From UBA668 sp046076025 (GTDB lineage: Bacteria; Actinomycetota; Acidimicrobiia; Acidimicrobiales; Ilumatobacteraceae), in the NCBI GenBank assembly GCA_046076025.1, contig JBJTRF010000159.1, positions 1-17,507 of the forward strand: a stretch of DNA of 17,507 nucleotides, given 5' to 3'. Numbering within the stretch: the stretch's first letter is position 1; each line of letters opens with the position of its first letter. Of this stretch, positions 6,986-14,681 are shown one piece after another. The notes beneath the pieces were generated by a model. That model was not told the DNA's origin and searched no databases. It saw only the letters and a program-made list of their open reading frames with translations. The translations under genes were made by a program, and so were the position numbers.

Positions 6986-7635
6986 GCAGCGGCGCTGCTG
7001 TCGTCGACGTTGCGGCATTCGACGTCGACGGGACGCTGACGGTTCGCGACTGCGTGGTGCCATTCCTGGTCCGCGTAGGCGGCTGGGGGAGCGTGGCCGC
7101 GGCCCTCGGCCGTCGGGCTGCGCACTCGGCGGTGTCGGTCGCCAGGCGCGACCGCGACGGTCTGAAGGCAATTGTCGTCGGCGGCGTGCTGCGCGGCAGA
7201 CGCGTCGCCGATGTCGAGCGGGTGGGCGAGTCGTTCGCCGCCGAGGTGCACGACCGCTGGCTCCGGTCCGACACGGTCGCGCGGCTCCGGTGGCACCAGC
7301 AGTCGGGGCATCTCGTGGTGCTGGTGTCTGCCTCGCTCGGCCAGTACCTCCGGCCGCTCGGCCGTCGGCTCGGCGTCGACGGCGTGCTGTGCACCGAGCC
7401 GGGCACCACCGGTGACGGCGAGTTCGCCGATGGTCTCGACGGCGGCAACTGCCGCGCTGCGGAGAAGGTGCGGCGGCTGGAGTCGTGGCTCGCCGACCGT
7501 GGCATCACGGCGGCATCGCTGTGGGCGTACGGCGACAGCAGCGGCGACCGCGAACTGCTGGCGCGGGCCGACCATCCGATGCTCGTGGGCCGGATGGCGG
7601 TGCCTGCCGTACCTGCAGGAGGTGGCGCATGCTGA
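6982..7635 (+). CDS. HAD-superfamily (HAD-IB) phosphatase, candidate polyprenylphosphoryl-phosphoribose phosphatase
   Basis: The 217-residue protein has the four HAD motifs. FDVDGTLT carries the nucleophile Asp14 and acid/base Asp16. VSAS has Ser116, AEKVRRL has Lys162, and YGDSSGDREL has Asp185 and Asp189 for magnesium. The spacing and the insertion between motifs I and II fit the phosphoserine-phosphatase-like HAD-IB group. No membrane segment is evident. The ATG overlaps the aroA stop (ATGA), and its own stop overlaps the ubiA start by seven bases. Seen: a HAD phosphatase directly coupled to ubiA. Known: UbiA makes a 5-phosphorylated ribosyl lipid that must be dephosphorylated before DprE1 acts. 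Inferred: this enzyme removes that phosphate, replacing the PAP2-type Rv3807c of M. tuberculosis. A serine or sugar-phosphate phosphatase remains possible. Confidence 0.8.
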   Translation: MSSGAAVVDVAAFDVDGTLTVRDCVVPFLVRVGGWGSVAAALGRRAAHSAVSVARRDRDGLKAIVVGGVLRGRRVADVERVGESFAAEVHDRWLRSDTVARLRWHQQSGHLVVLVSASLGQYLRPLGRRLGVDGVLCTEPGTTGDGEFADGLDGGNCRAAEKVRRLESWLADRGITAASLWAYGDSSGDRELLARADHPMLVGRMAVPAVPAGGGAC

Positions 7636-8498
7636 GGGCACTCCTCGTCGAAGCCCGTCCCCGCCAGTGGCTGAAGAACGTGCTGGTGCTCGCCGCCCCC
7701 GGAGCTGCTGGCCTGCTCGACGATCCGGCTGCGCTGCGAACCGGACTGCTCGCGTTCATCGCCTTCTGCCTCGCAAGCAGCGGCACGTACTACTGGAACG
7801 ACATTCACGACCGGCACGCCGATGCGCGACATCCGGTGAAGCGGCATCGTCCGATTGCCAGCGGGCAGATTCCGCTGCCGCTTGCCGTGACGGTCGCCGT
7901 GGTGCTGCTCGCAGGCTCAGTTGCACTCGCAGCGTCACTGAACCTGCCCACGGCACTCGTCGTGGCCCTGTATGTCGTGCTCACCACCACCTACAGCCTC
8001 GGGCTGAAGCACATTGCCGTCGTCGACCTCGTGGTGGTGGCAGCCGGCTTCGTCCTGCGGGCGATGGCCGGGGCAGAGGCATCGGGGGTCGACATGAGCA
8101 CGTGGTTCGTGCTCTTCACGTCGTTCGGCTCGCTGTTCATCGTCACCGGCAAGCGGTTCGCCGAGTTGCGCGAACTCGGCGACGGTGCTGCCGACGTTCG
8201 GCCCAGCCTGGGCGCGTACACGGCGGGCTACCTGCAGACGGTCGTCACGGCCAGCGTCACCGCAGCGCTTGTCACGTACTGCCTGTGGGCGTTCGAGGCC
8301 CGGGAGATCTCCGGGGCGACACTGCCGTTCTACGAACTGTCGATCATTCCGATGGCGATGGCCCTGCTGCGCTACCTGCTGGTCCTCGAACAGGGCCACG
8401 GCTCGGCCCCCGAGGAGATCTTCGCCTCCGACCGGGTGATGCAGGTGCTTGGCGCGGCGTGGCTGGCAGTATTCGCGGCTGGTGTCTATGCAGGCTGA
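7629..8498 (+). CDS. ubiA: Decaprenyl-phosphate phosphoribosyltransferase (UbiA family)
   Basis: This integral membrane enzyme transfers 5-phosphoribose from PRPP to polyprenyl phosphate, the entry step to the lipid-linked arabinose donor. The 289-residue protein starts LRALLVEARPRQWLKN, as in Rv3806c-type proteins. The first aspartate motif NDIHDRHAD (57-65) is followed by HPVKRHRPIASG, the signature of the phosphoribosyl rather than the quinone-prenyl branch of the UbiA superfamily. The second polar loop, YSLGLKHIAVVDLV followed by GFVLRAMAG, is also typical. About eight to nine hydrophobic segments are visible. The ATG lies within the HAD gene end and the methyltransferase start lies within this gene's end, so all three should be translated together. 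The substrate chain length (decaprenyl or another) cannot be told from sequence. Confidence 0.9.
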   Translation: MLRALLVEARPRQWLKNVLVLAAPGAAGLLDDPAALRTGLLAFIAFCLASSGTYYWNDIHDRHADARHPVKRHRPIASGQIPLPLAVTVAVVLLAGSVALAASLNLPTALVVALYVVLTTTYSLGLKHIAVVDLVVVAAGFVLRAMAGAEASGVDMSTWFVLFTSFGSLFIVTGKRFAELRELGDGAADVRPSLGAYTAGYLQTVVTASVTAALVTYCLWAFEAREISGATLPFYELSIIPMAMALLRYLLVLEQGHGSAPEEIFASDRVMQVLGAAWLAVFAAGVYAG

Positions 8499-9249
8499 GC
8501 CGTCCCCTCCCTCCCTCGAGCGCGTCCTCGACACGATCGACGGCGTCGACGGATGGCTCACCACCGGGCAGGCGGGGCTGCTCTTCGCAGCGGCAGCCCG
8601 GGTGCGGGCCGGAGGCCGGATCGTCGAGATCGGCTCGTTCCGCGGCCGCAGCACGATCGTGCTGGCCTCGGCCGCCGACGCTGGCGTCGACGTGGTTGCC
8701 ATCGACCCCCATGCCGGCAACGACCGCGGGCCGAACGAAATCGAGGGATTCGCCGTGGAGGCGCAGTCGGACAACGAGGCGTTCAGGGCGAACCTTGCCG
8801 CCGCCGGCGTCGCCGACCGAGTTCGCCACCTCAGGATGTTCAGCGATGCGGCGCTCGGCGAGGTGCACGGCCCCGTTGACTTCCTCTATGTCGACGGCGC
8901 CCACCGATTCGGGCCAGCTCGTGCCGATATCCGCGACTGGGGCAGGCGGGTGGTGCCGGGCGGGACGATGGCAGTGCACGACTCGTTCTCGTCGGTCGGT
9001 GTCACGCTGGCAATTCTTTCCGAGCTCCTGTTCTCGTCCCGGTTCCGGTATGTCGGCAGGTCGCGTTCGCTTGCCGAGTTCACCGCTGACCTGCCGAGAG
9101 GTGTGGCGGCGCGTGCCGCCAACGCATGTCGCATCGCCGGCTCACTGCCGTGGTGGGCGAAGAACCTCCTCGTGAAGTCGATCATCGCGGCGCGGCTCGC
9201 ACCCGCAGCGCGGGCGGTGCTGCGCCGCGAACCGGAGTGGCCGTACTGA
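8488..9249 (+). CDS. Class I SAM-dependent methyltransferase (Methyltransf_24-like)
   Basis: Of 253 residues, about 40-170 form a Rossmann-type methyltransferase core: motif I IVEIGSFRGRSTIVLA (45-60), an acidic strand end VVAIDPHAG (69-77), a post-motif region FLYVDGAH, and VVPGGTMAVHDSF. The YVDGAH and GGxxxxHD elements are typical of the family that includes cephalosporin-hydroxylase-like and sugar-tailoring methyltransferases. The C-terminal part is basic and hydrophobic (WWAKNLLVKSIIAARLAPAARAVLRR), which might attach it to the membrane. It overlaps ubiA by 11 bases and dprE1 by one base (TGATG), so it sits inside the arabinose-donor genes, where mycobacteria have no methyltransferase. 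The start could also be GTG 8482. The substrate is unknown; an O-methylated lipid-linked or polymer pentose is one guess. Confidence 0.8.
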   Translation: MQAEPSPPSLERVLDTIDGVDGWLTTGQAGLLFAAAARVRAGGRIVEIGSFRGRSTIVLASAADAGVDVVAIDPHAGNDRGPNEIEGFAVEAQSDNEAFRANLAAAGVADRVRHLRMFSDAALGEVHGPVDFLYVDGAHRFGPARADIRDWGRRVVPGGTMAVHDSFSSVGVTLAILSELLFSSRFRYVGRSRSLAEFTADLPRGVAARAANACRIAGSLPWWAKNLLVKSIIAARLAPAARAVLRREPEWPY

Positions 9250-10607
9250 TGGCGGCACCCGGCGTCACGAGCGCCTCGCTGGTCGGCTGGGGCCGCACGA
9301 ACCCGTCGGTGGCTGAGGTGCGCCAGGTCGACGCAGCGTCGATGCGCGTCGAGGTGGCGCGATGCGGCACACGCGGGGCACTGGTGCGCGGCCTTGGGCG
9401 CTCGTATGGCGACGCCGCGCAGAACGCCGGCGGTCTGGTGCTCACCCTGGCCGAGGACTCGGCATCACCGGCCATCGTCGGCGGAGAGGTCACAGTGTCT
9501 GCCGGGACGTCGCTCGACGCGCTGATGAGGGCGATCATCCCCGCCGGATGGTTCGTTCCGGTGACCCCGGGGACCCGATTCGTGACGGTGGGCGGTGCGA
9601 TCGCAAGCGACGTCCACGGCAAGAACCACCATGTCGACGGCTCGTTCGGCTCGCACGTGTCGAGAATGACGCTGATGCGTGCCGATGGAGGCACCGAGGT
9701 GATCGACCCGTCGATGCCGCTGTTCTGGGCGACGGTCGGCGGCATGGGACTCACCGGTGCGATCCTCGACGCGACGGTCCGGCTGACGCCGATCGAGACG
9801 AGTCGGATGTCGGTGAACACCTCGCGGATAGACGACCTCGACGCGCTCATGGACGCGATGAACGCAGACGACGACAGGTTTCGATACAGCGTCGCCTGGA
9901 TCGACCTGATGGCCCGTGGCCGCAGCATGGGGCGCAGCGTGCTGACCCGAGGCGATCACGCGCCGCTCGCGCAACTTGACGCCAGCGATCGTGACGATCC
10001 GCTCGGCTTCAGCCCCCGACAGGTGGCGTCGGTACCGCCTCTCGTGCCGCGGCAGGGAGTGCTCAACCGCATCAGCGTGGCGGCATTCAACGAATTCTGG
10101 TTCAGGCGGGCACCTCGCCACCGGGTCGACGAGGTGCAGTCGATCTCGGCGTTCTTCCATCCGCTCGACCTCGTCGGCTCATGGAACCGCCTCTATGGCG
10201 CTCGAGGCATGGTGCAGTACCAGTTCGTGGTACCGTTCGGCGAGGAAGCCGCTGTCCGAACGGTAGTCGAGCGGCTCTCCGACAGCAGGATCACGAGTTT
10301 CCTCGCGGTTCTGAAGCGCCTCGGTGCGGCGAATCCGGCGCCGCTGAGTTTTCCGCGTGCCGGATGGACCCTCGCGCTCGACGTGCCTGCCTCGTCACCC
10401 GGGCTTGCCGGACTGCTGCACAGCCTCGACGACATCGTGCTCGACGCTGGCGGCCGGCATTACTTCGCGAAGGACTCGTGCACGACTCGGGCAGCGATCG
10501 AACGCGGCTATCCGCGGCTTGCCGAGTGGCGGCAGGTGAGGGCGACAGCCGACCCGCAGGGACGGTGGCAGAGTGATCTCGGCAGGCGACTGGGCCTGCT
10601 CGACTGA
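9249..10607 (+). CDS. dprE1: Decaprenylphosphoryl-beta-D-ribose 2'-oxidase, FAD-dependent
   Basis: DprE1 oxidises the 2'-hydroxyl of polyprenylphosphoryl-ribose to the 2'-keto intermediate. The 452-residue protein has the VAO/PCMH FAD fold: RGLGRSYGD (47-55), PGTRFVTVGGAI, and SDVHGKNHH (120-128, with His123 and Lys125 matching M. tuberculosis His132 and Lys134). The substrate domain includes AWIDLM, FHPLDLVGSWNRLYG, QYQFVVP, VLKRLG and YFAKDSCTT, where Lys408 matches the catalytic Lys418. GWTLALD puts Ala376 at the position of M. tuberculosis Cys387, the covalent target of benzothiazinones; FHPLD has Phe where M. tuberculosis has Tyr314. The match to the mycobacterial enzyme runs end to end. 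The start ATG 9249 overlaps the methyltransferase stop, and dprE2 follows after 22 bases. Confidence 0.93.
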   Translation: MAAPGVTSASLVGWGRTNPSVAEVRQVDAASMRVEVARCGTRGALVRGLGRSYGDAAQNAGGLVLTLAEDSASPAIVGGEVTVSAGTSLDALMRAIIPAGWFVPVTPGTRFVTVGGAIASDVHGKNHHVDGSFGSHVSRMTLMRADGGTEVIDPSMPLFWATVGGMGLTGAILDATVRLTPIETSRMSVNTSRIDDLDALMDAMNADDDRFRYSVAWIDLMARGRSMGRSVLTRGDHAPLAQLDASDRDDPLGFSPRQVASVPPLVPRQGVLNRISVAAFNEFWFRRAPRHRVDEVQSISAFFHPLDLVGSWNRLYGARGMVQYQFVVPFGEEAAVRTVVERLSDSRITSFLAVLKRLGAANPAPLSFPRAGWTLALDVPASSPGLAGLLHSLDDIVLDAGGRHYFAKDSCTTRAAIERGYPRLAEWRQVRATADPQGRWQSDLGRRLGLLD

Positions 10608-10629
10608 GTTGATTGGCGGAGACCGAACC

Positions 10630-11391
10630 ATGCACAGCGCACTCGGTGAGCCCGAGACGATCGTCCTGCTCGGCGGTACGAGCGACATCGGCCTAGCCAT
10701 CGTCCGCGAGCTGGTGGCGCCAGCCACCCGCGCCGTCATCCTCGCCTGCAGGGACATTGCCCGCGGCGAGCGGGAGGCGACCGGACTCCGGCACGGTGGA
10801 CTTCAGGTCGACGTGGTCGGCTACGAGGCCACCGATCACAGTGCCGCAGCCCGGGTGATGGCAGCGGCATCCGAGCGGCACGGCGATATCGACCTCGTGA
10901 TCGTCGCCCAGGCCGTCCTCGGTGAGGCCGCAGTGACGTGCACCGATCCAGCGGCTGCTGCTCGGCTGGTCGAGGTGAACATGGGCTCGGCAGTGGCCGC
11001 GACGGTCGCAGCAGGCGAGCGCATGCGTCACCAGGGACACGGGGCCATCGTCGTGCTCAGCAGCGTCGCCGGCGAGCGGGTTCGCTCCTCGAACCCGGTG
11101 TACGGGGGCACCAAGGCCGGACTCGACGGCTTTGCGCAGGGCTACGGCGACCGTGTCGCCGGTGAGGGAGTGCACGTGATGGTGGTGAGGCCGGGATTCG
11201 TTCGCACGTCGATGACGGCGGGCATGCCGCCAGCCCCGCTCGCCACCACCCCGGAGGCCGTGGCCTCGGTGGTGGCGCGAGGCCTGCGACGTCGCCGCCG
11301 CATGGTCTGGGCGCCACCGCTGCTGCAGGCGGTGTTCGCTGTCCTCCGCCACCTTCCGGCAGTCGTGTGGCGCCGGCTGCCGCTGGGCTGA
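10630..11391 (+). CDS. dprE2: Decaprenylphosphoryl-2-keto-ribose reductase (SDR)
   Basis: DprE2 reduces the keto intermediate made by DprE1 with NADH, giving polyprenylphosphoryl-D-arabinose, so the pair epimerises C2'. The 253-residue length matches the 254 of M. tuberculosis DprE2. The cofactor loop is LLGGTSDIGLAI (13-24). SSVAGERVR (144-152) gives the catalytic serine, and YGGTKAGLDGF has Tyr158 and Lys162. The C-terminal VWAPPLLQAVFAVLRHLP and RRLPLG parallel the family's VWAP...VLRHIP ending, which is thought to contact the membrane. The ATG 10630 start has a GGAG about eight bases upstream. It directly follows dprE1, as in mycobacteria. Confidence 0.92.
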   Translation: MHSALGEPETIVLLGGTSDIGLAIVRELVAPATRAVILACRDIARGEREATGLRHGGLQVDVVGYEATDHSAAARVMAAASERHGDIDLVIVAQAVLGEAAVTCTDPAAAARLVEVNMGSAVAATVAAGERMRHQGHGAIVVLSSVAGERVRSSNPVYGGTKAGLDGFAQGYGDRVAGEGVHVMVVRPGFVRTSMTAGMPPAPLATTPEAVASVVARGLRRRRRMVWAPPLLQAVFAVLRHLPAVVWRRLPLG

Positions 11392-11395
11392 CTGC

Positions 11396-12592
11396 ATGTC
11401 GGAGATCGCCGAGTCGCACGGCACCGGAGGTTCCGGCACCGACGGGCTGACACTCGGCGACCTGGCAGACGACCTCCGGGCGCGGAATGTGCAGCGGGTG
11501 CACGTTCTCGCCTGGCGTGACCTCGACGACCCCGATGCGGGTGGCAGCGAGGTGCACGCCGATCACTTCATGCGCCGCTGGTCTGATGCGGGGCTCGACG
11601 TGCTACATCGCACCTCGCATGCACGCGGCCACGCCGACGAGGACGTGCGGAACGGCTACCGGGTGATTCGGCGCGGGGGACGGATGTCAGTGTTCCCCCG
11701 GACCGCGGTCAGCGAAGTGCTCGGCAGGATGGGACGGTACGACGCGCTCGTCGAGGTGTGGAATGGCGTGCCGTGGATGTCGCCGCTGTGGTGCCGCAGG
11801 CCGAATATCACGTTCATCCATCACGTGCACGGGCCGATGTGGGACCAGGTGCTGCCTCGCCCGATGGCTGCCGTCGGTCGGATCGTCGAGGCGTCGGTTG
11901 CCCCGCCCTTTTACCGGCGGACACGGGTGGTGACGCCGAGCGACTCGACGCGCGGTGAGCTGCTCGGCCTGGGCTTCCGCGCCGAGACGGTCACGGCGGT
12001 GAACAATGGCATCGACGCCGAGTTCTGCATCGGTGAGCGCAAGGCCGCCGAGCCCACCGTGGTGTGCGTCGCCCGCATGGCACCGGTGAAGCGACACCAC
12101 CTGCTCATCGACGCCGCCGTCGAGGCTCGCCGCGCGATACCTGACCTGCGACTCGTCCTCGTGGGTGACGGGCCGACGCGTCCCGCGCTCGAGGCACATG
12201 TGCGCGCCCATCAGGCATCTGAGTGGGTGACGTTCACGGGACATCTCGATCGACGCCAGCTCGTCGAGCACTACCAGCGGGCATGGATCGTCGCCAGCGC
12301 ATCGCTGGCTGAGGGCTGGGGACTGTCGATGACTGAGGCGGCGGCATGCGGAACTCCGGCGGTCGCCACCGACATCAACGGGCATCGCAGCAGCGTGGTC
12401 GACGGAGTGACCGGAGACCTCGTGCCCGTCGAGCGGCTCGGCACGGCGATCGCAGGAATGCTCGCCGACCACGACCGCCGTGGTCGCCTTGCCGATGCGG
12501 CTGTACGGCGTGCGGCCACGCTGACGTGGGACGCGTCGGCACTCGGACTGCTGCGGGTGCTGCACGCCGAGGTGGTGCGGCGGCAGGGCTAG
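11396..12592 (+). CDS. Glycosyltransferase family 4 (GT-B fold)
   Basis: This is a predicted cytoplasmic retaining glycosyltransferase of 398 residues. The N-terminal domain has DPDAGGSEVHADHF, the glycine-rich acceptor-side loop common in GT4 enzymes. The C-terminal donor domain has VVCVARMAPVKRHHLLIDA, LVLVGDGPTRPAL, and the EX7E motif (Glu306 and Glu314 in EGWGLSMTE) followed by AAACGTPAVATDINGHRSSV. Those residues bind the nucleotide-sugar donor. About 35 residues before the first strand are polar and probably disordered. The gene begins four bases after dprE2 and so belongs to the same run. Its stop codon overlaps that of the convergent SDR gene at CTAG. GT4 enzymes use nucleotide sugars rather than polyprenyl donors, so it does not use the arabinose lipid directly. 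It may build the acceptor glycan. Donor and acceptor are unknown. Confidence 0.85.
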   Translation: MSEIAESHGTGGSGTDGLTLGDLADDLRARNVQRVHVLAWRDLDDPDAGGSEVHADHFMRRWSDAGLDVLHRTSHARGHADEDVRNGYRVIRRGGRMSVFPRTAVSEVLGRMGRYDALVEVWNGVPWMSPLWCRRPNITFIHHVHGPMWDQVLPRPMAAVGRIVEASVAPPFYRRTRVVTPSDSTRGELLGLGFRAETVTAVNNGIDAEFCIGERKAAEPTVVCVARMAPVKRHHLLIDAAVEARRAIPDLRLVLVGDGPTRPALEAHVRAHQASEWVTFTGHLDRRQLVEHYQRAWIVASASLAEGWGLSMTEAAACGTPAVATDINGHRSSVVDGVTGDLVPVERLGTAIAGMLADHDRRGRLADAAVRRAATLTWDASALGLLRVLHAEVVRRQG

Positions 12593-13629
12593 CGGGGCAG
12601 GAGCCGCGTCGCCTGCTTGACCAGCCGGAGCGCGCCCTGCCTGGCCGTGGTGCGGTGGTGCGAACGTCCCGCCGCCGTTGCGGCACGTCGATTGCCGAGG
12701 AACCAGTCGTAGCTGTCGGCCATCATCTCCGCATTCGACGAACGCGCTGTCCATCCGATCAGATCGGTGACGTGCTGCGTGTCGAACCACAGCGACCGCG
12801 AGTACATCAGCCAGTGGTACGGCGCAAACGGGGCAAGTCGGAGACCTGCAGCGGCGTGCATGACGGCTGCCGCCGGCCGTGCGGGCAGCGAGCGGACGCG
12901 GGAGCCGGTTCCAGCGTGATCGCAGAGCGCCTCGAGGGTCTCGCGCATCGTGCCGAAGCGGTCCGTGCCGACATTGAGCAGGGCAGGGCCCGACGACGCA
13001 CCGGCACGTCGGCAGGCGTCGGCCAGGTCGTCGGCATGGACGAACTGATAGCGGTTCGAGCCGTCGCCGAGGACGAAGATGTCGGCGCCGTCGGCAACCC
13101 AGTCGAAGAGAATGCCGAAGATCCCGAGTCGTCCGTGCCCGAGGATGGTTCGCGGGCGAACGATGGTGACATCGAGACCCTGCCGGGCGGCCTCGAGGCA
13201 CGCCCACTCGGCAGCGAGTTTCGCCCTGCCGTAGTCCTCCACCGGCTGGGGGACCGTGGAGGGCAGGACCGGATTCGAGTCCGGGACGCCGAAGACTGCG
13301 CTCGACGAGGTGTGCACCACCTTGGCCACGCCGGCGTCACGGCAGGCGTCGAGCAGCACCGCGGTGCCATCGACATTCACGGTTCGCAGCAGTTGGGGAT
13401 CTCGGGCGAGCGGCACCTGTGCCACGTTGTGGTACACGACCTCACAGCCGTCCACGGCGTCTCGGACCGCCTTCGGGTCGCGGATGTCGCCGATGACGCA
13501 CTCCTCACCGGTCGGGGCATCGGCGGCCACGATGTCGAGCACCCGCACGGTGTCGCCGTTTCTGCGCAGGTGGTCGGCGAGCAGCGATCCGAAGTAGCCG
13601 TGGCCGCCGGTGACGAGAACCCTGGTCAC
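12589..13629 (-). CDS. NAD-dependent epimerase/dehydratase (extended SDR) 1
   Basis: The 346-residue protein opens with VLVTGGHGYFGSLLADHL (4-21), the TGxxGxxG nucleotide-binding loop of extended SDRs. SSSAVFG gives the catalytic serine region and DYGRAKLAAE the YxxxK pair (Tyr133, Lys137). IVRPRTILGHG and RYQFVHADDLADAC are typical of sugar-nucleotide epimerases and of 3-beta-hydroxysteroid-like SDRs. After about residue 275 the sequence becomes basic (HHRTTARQGALRLVKQATRLLPR), perhaps a membrane-proximal tail. The GTG 13629 start overlaps the preceding gene's stop as GTGA; starts further upstream would put residues before the Rossmann strand. It is last in a four-gene operon. The substrate may be a nucleotide sugar or a lipid alcohol; I cannot tell which. 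Confidence 0.82.
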   Translation of the reverse strand: MTRVLVTGGHGYFGSLLADHLRRNGDTVRVLDIVAADAPTGEECVIGDIRDPKAVRDAVDGCEVVYHNVAQVPLARDPQLLRTVNVDGTAVLLDACRDAGVAKVVHTSSSAVFGVPDSNPVLPSTVPQPVEDYGRAKLAAEWACLEAARQGLDVTIVRPRTILGHGRLGIFGILFDWVADGADIFVLGDGSNRYQFVHADDLADACRRAGASSGPALLNVGTDRFGTMRETLEALCDHAGTGSRVRSLPARPAAAVMHAAAGLRLAPFAPYHWLMYSRSLWFDTQHVTDLIGWTARSSNAEMMADSYDWFLGNRRAATAAGRSHHRTTARQGALRLVKQATRLLPR

Positions 13630-14681
13630 AGCTCGAGACCCGAGTCGAGGCACCACCTGATGCTGCGCCGCATGCCCTCGTACAGGGCCACGGCAGGCCG
13701 GTAGCCGAGATCGGCAGTGGTCTGCGAGATGTCACAGGCGATGGTCTTGTCCATCTCGCCGAGGACATGAATCTGCTGCTGGTAGACGCCGACCGACTGC
13801 AGGATGCGATCGGCCCGCTCGGCGAGCGCGCCGACGACTGCAGGCAGAGGACGGCCGGGATGGCGTACGTCGAGGCCTTCGTCGCGAAGGGCCCGCCCGA
13901 CCGTCTCGACGATCTCGCCGACCTCGTAGGGCCGCTCGTCGGCGACCCAGTAGGTGCGCCCCCGGGCCGCCGTCGACGAGGCGGCGAGCAGGATGCCGTC
14001 GACGAGGTTGTCGACGAACACCATCGACCGCCGCTGCCGTCCGTCGCCGACCACGGGAAACCGTCCCCTCCGCACCAGCCTGAAGAACGTCGTCTGACGT
14101 GGTGGCTGGTAGGGGCCGTAGAACCACGGCGGCCGCACGACGACCGTGTCGAGACCAGTGGCCGCAGCCTCGGCGACGGAGATCTCGGCGATCATCTTCG
14201 AGTGGCCGTATCCGAGATAGGGACGATATGGCTCGTCGGCGCGAAAGACATCGCCCGGATGGGCGTTGACGCCGACGGGGCTGTTCGACGAGACGTGGAC
14301 GAATCGGCGAACGCCGTGATCGGCGGCAGCCCGCAGCACGTGACGCGCCCCATCGGCATTGACGGCGGTGAAGTCGCGCACGCGGCGTGGATGAATGACG
14401 CCTGCGGCGTGCACCACGATGGGCGCAGCGGGAAGGCCGTGGAAGAGGCGACGGGCTGTCGTCGGACGGCTGATGTCGCCGATGACGATCTCGATGGTCG
14501 CGGAGGCCCGATCGGTTGCCGCTGCCACCGCAGCAGCCTCCGCCTGCGAGTGGACCAGGAGTCGGAGGCGAAGGTCGAGTGGTGCCATGCGTGCAACGAG
14601 GGCGCGGCCGAGCCAGCCGGCGGACCCGGTGATCACCATGCAGTCGGCGACCCCGGGCAGGGGAGTGGTGTCGGCGCTCAT
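13626..14681 (-). CDS. NAD-dependent epimerase/dehydratase (extended SDR) 2
   Basis: The 351-residue protein is a second extended SDR: MVITGSAGWLGRALVARM with TGSAGWLG at 18-25, VVHAAGVIHP, VHVSSNSPVG (serines 131-132), and GYGHSKMIAE with Tyr158 and Lys162. VVVRPPWFYGPYQPPRQTTF and RSMVFVDNLVDGILLA are sugar-nucleotide-epimerase-like. It differs throughout from SDR 1 and is not a recent duplicate. The ATG overlaps the GMC gene stop (ATGA) and its own TGA overlaps the start of SDR 1, so all are translationally coupled. Two different SDRs and a flavin alcohol oxidoreductase in one operon suggest several redox or epimerisation steps on one substrate. That substrate is not identifiable here. Confidence 0.82.
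   Translation of the reverse strand: MSADTTPLPGVADCMVITGSAGWLGRALVARMAPLDLRLRLLVHSQAEAAAVAAATDRASATIEIVIGDISRPTTARRLFHGLPAAPIVVHAAGVIHPRRVRDFTAVNADGARHVLRAAADHGVRRFVHVSSNSPVGVNAHPGDVFRADEPYRPYLGYGHSKMIAEISVAEAAATGLDTVVVRPPWFYGPYQPPRQTTFFRLVRRGRFPVVGDGRQRRSMVFVDNLVDGILLAASSTAARGRTYWVADERPYEVGEIVETVGRALRDEGLDVRHPGRPLPAVVGALAERADRILQSVGVYQQQIHVLGEMDKTIACDISQTTADLGYRPAVALYEGMRRSIRWCLDSGLEL

Noticed and set aside
7172..9175. A 667-codon open frame on the plus strand
   Set aside because: It runs out of frame through the HAD, ubiA and methyltransferase genes, all of which have clear family motifs. Its translation is low-complexity, rich in Arg, Ser and Pro, as expected of a shadow frame in GC-rich DNA.
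11687..13207. A 506-codon minus-strand open frame across the GT4/SDR junction
   Set aside because: It is out of frame with SDR 1 and antisense to GT4, with an Arg/His/Pro-rich translation and no motifs. Both real genes explain the region.
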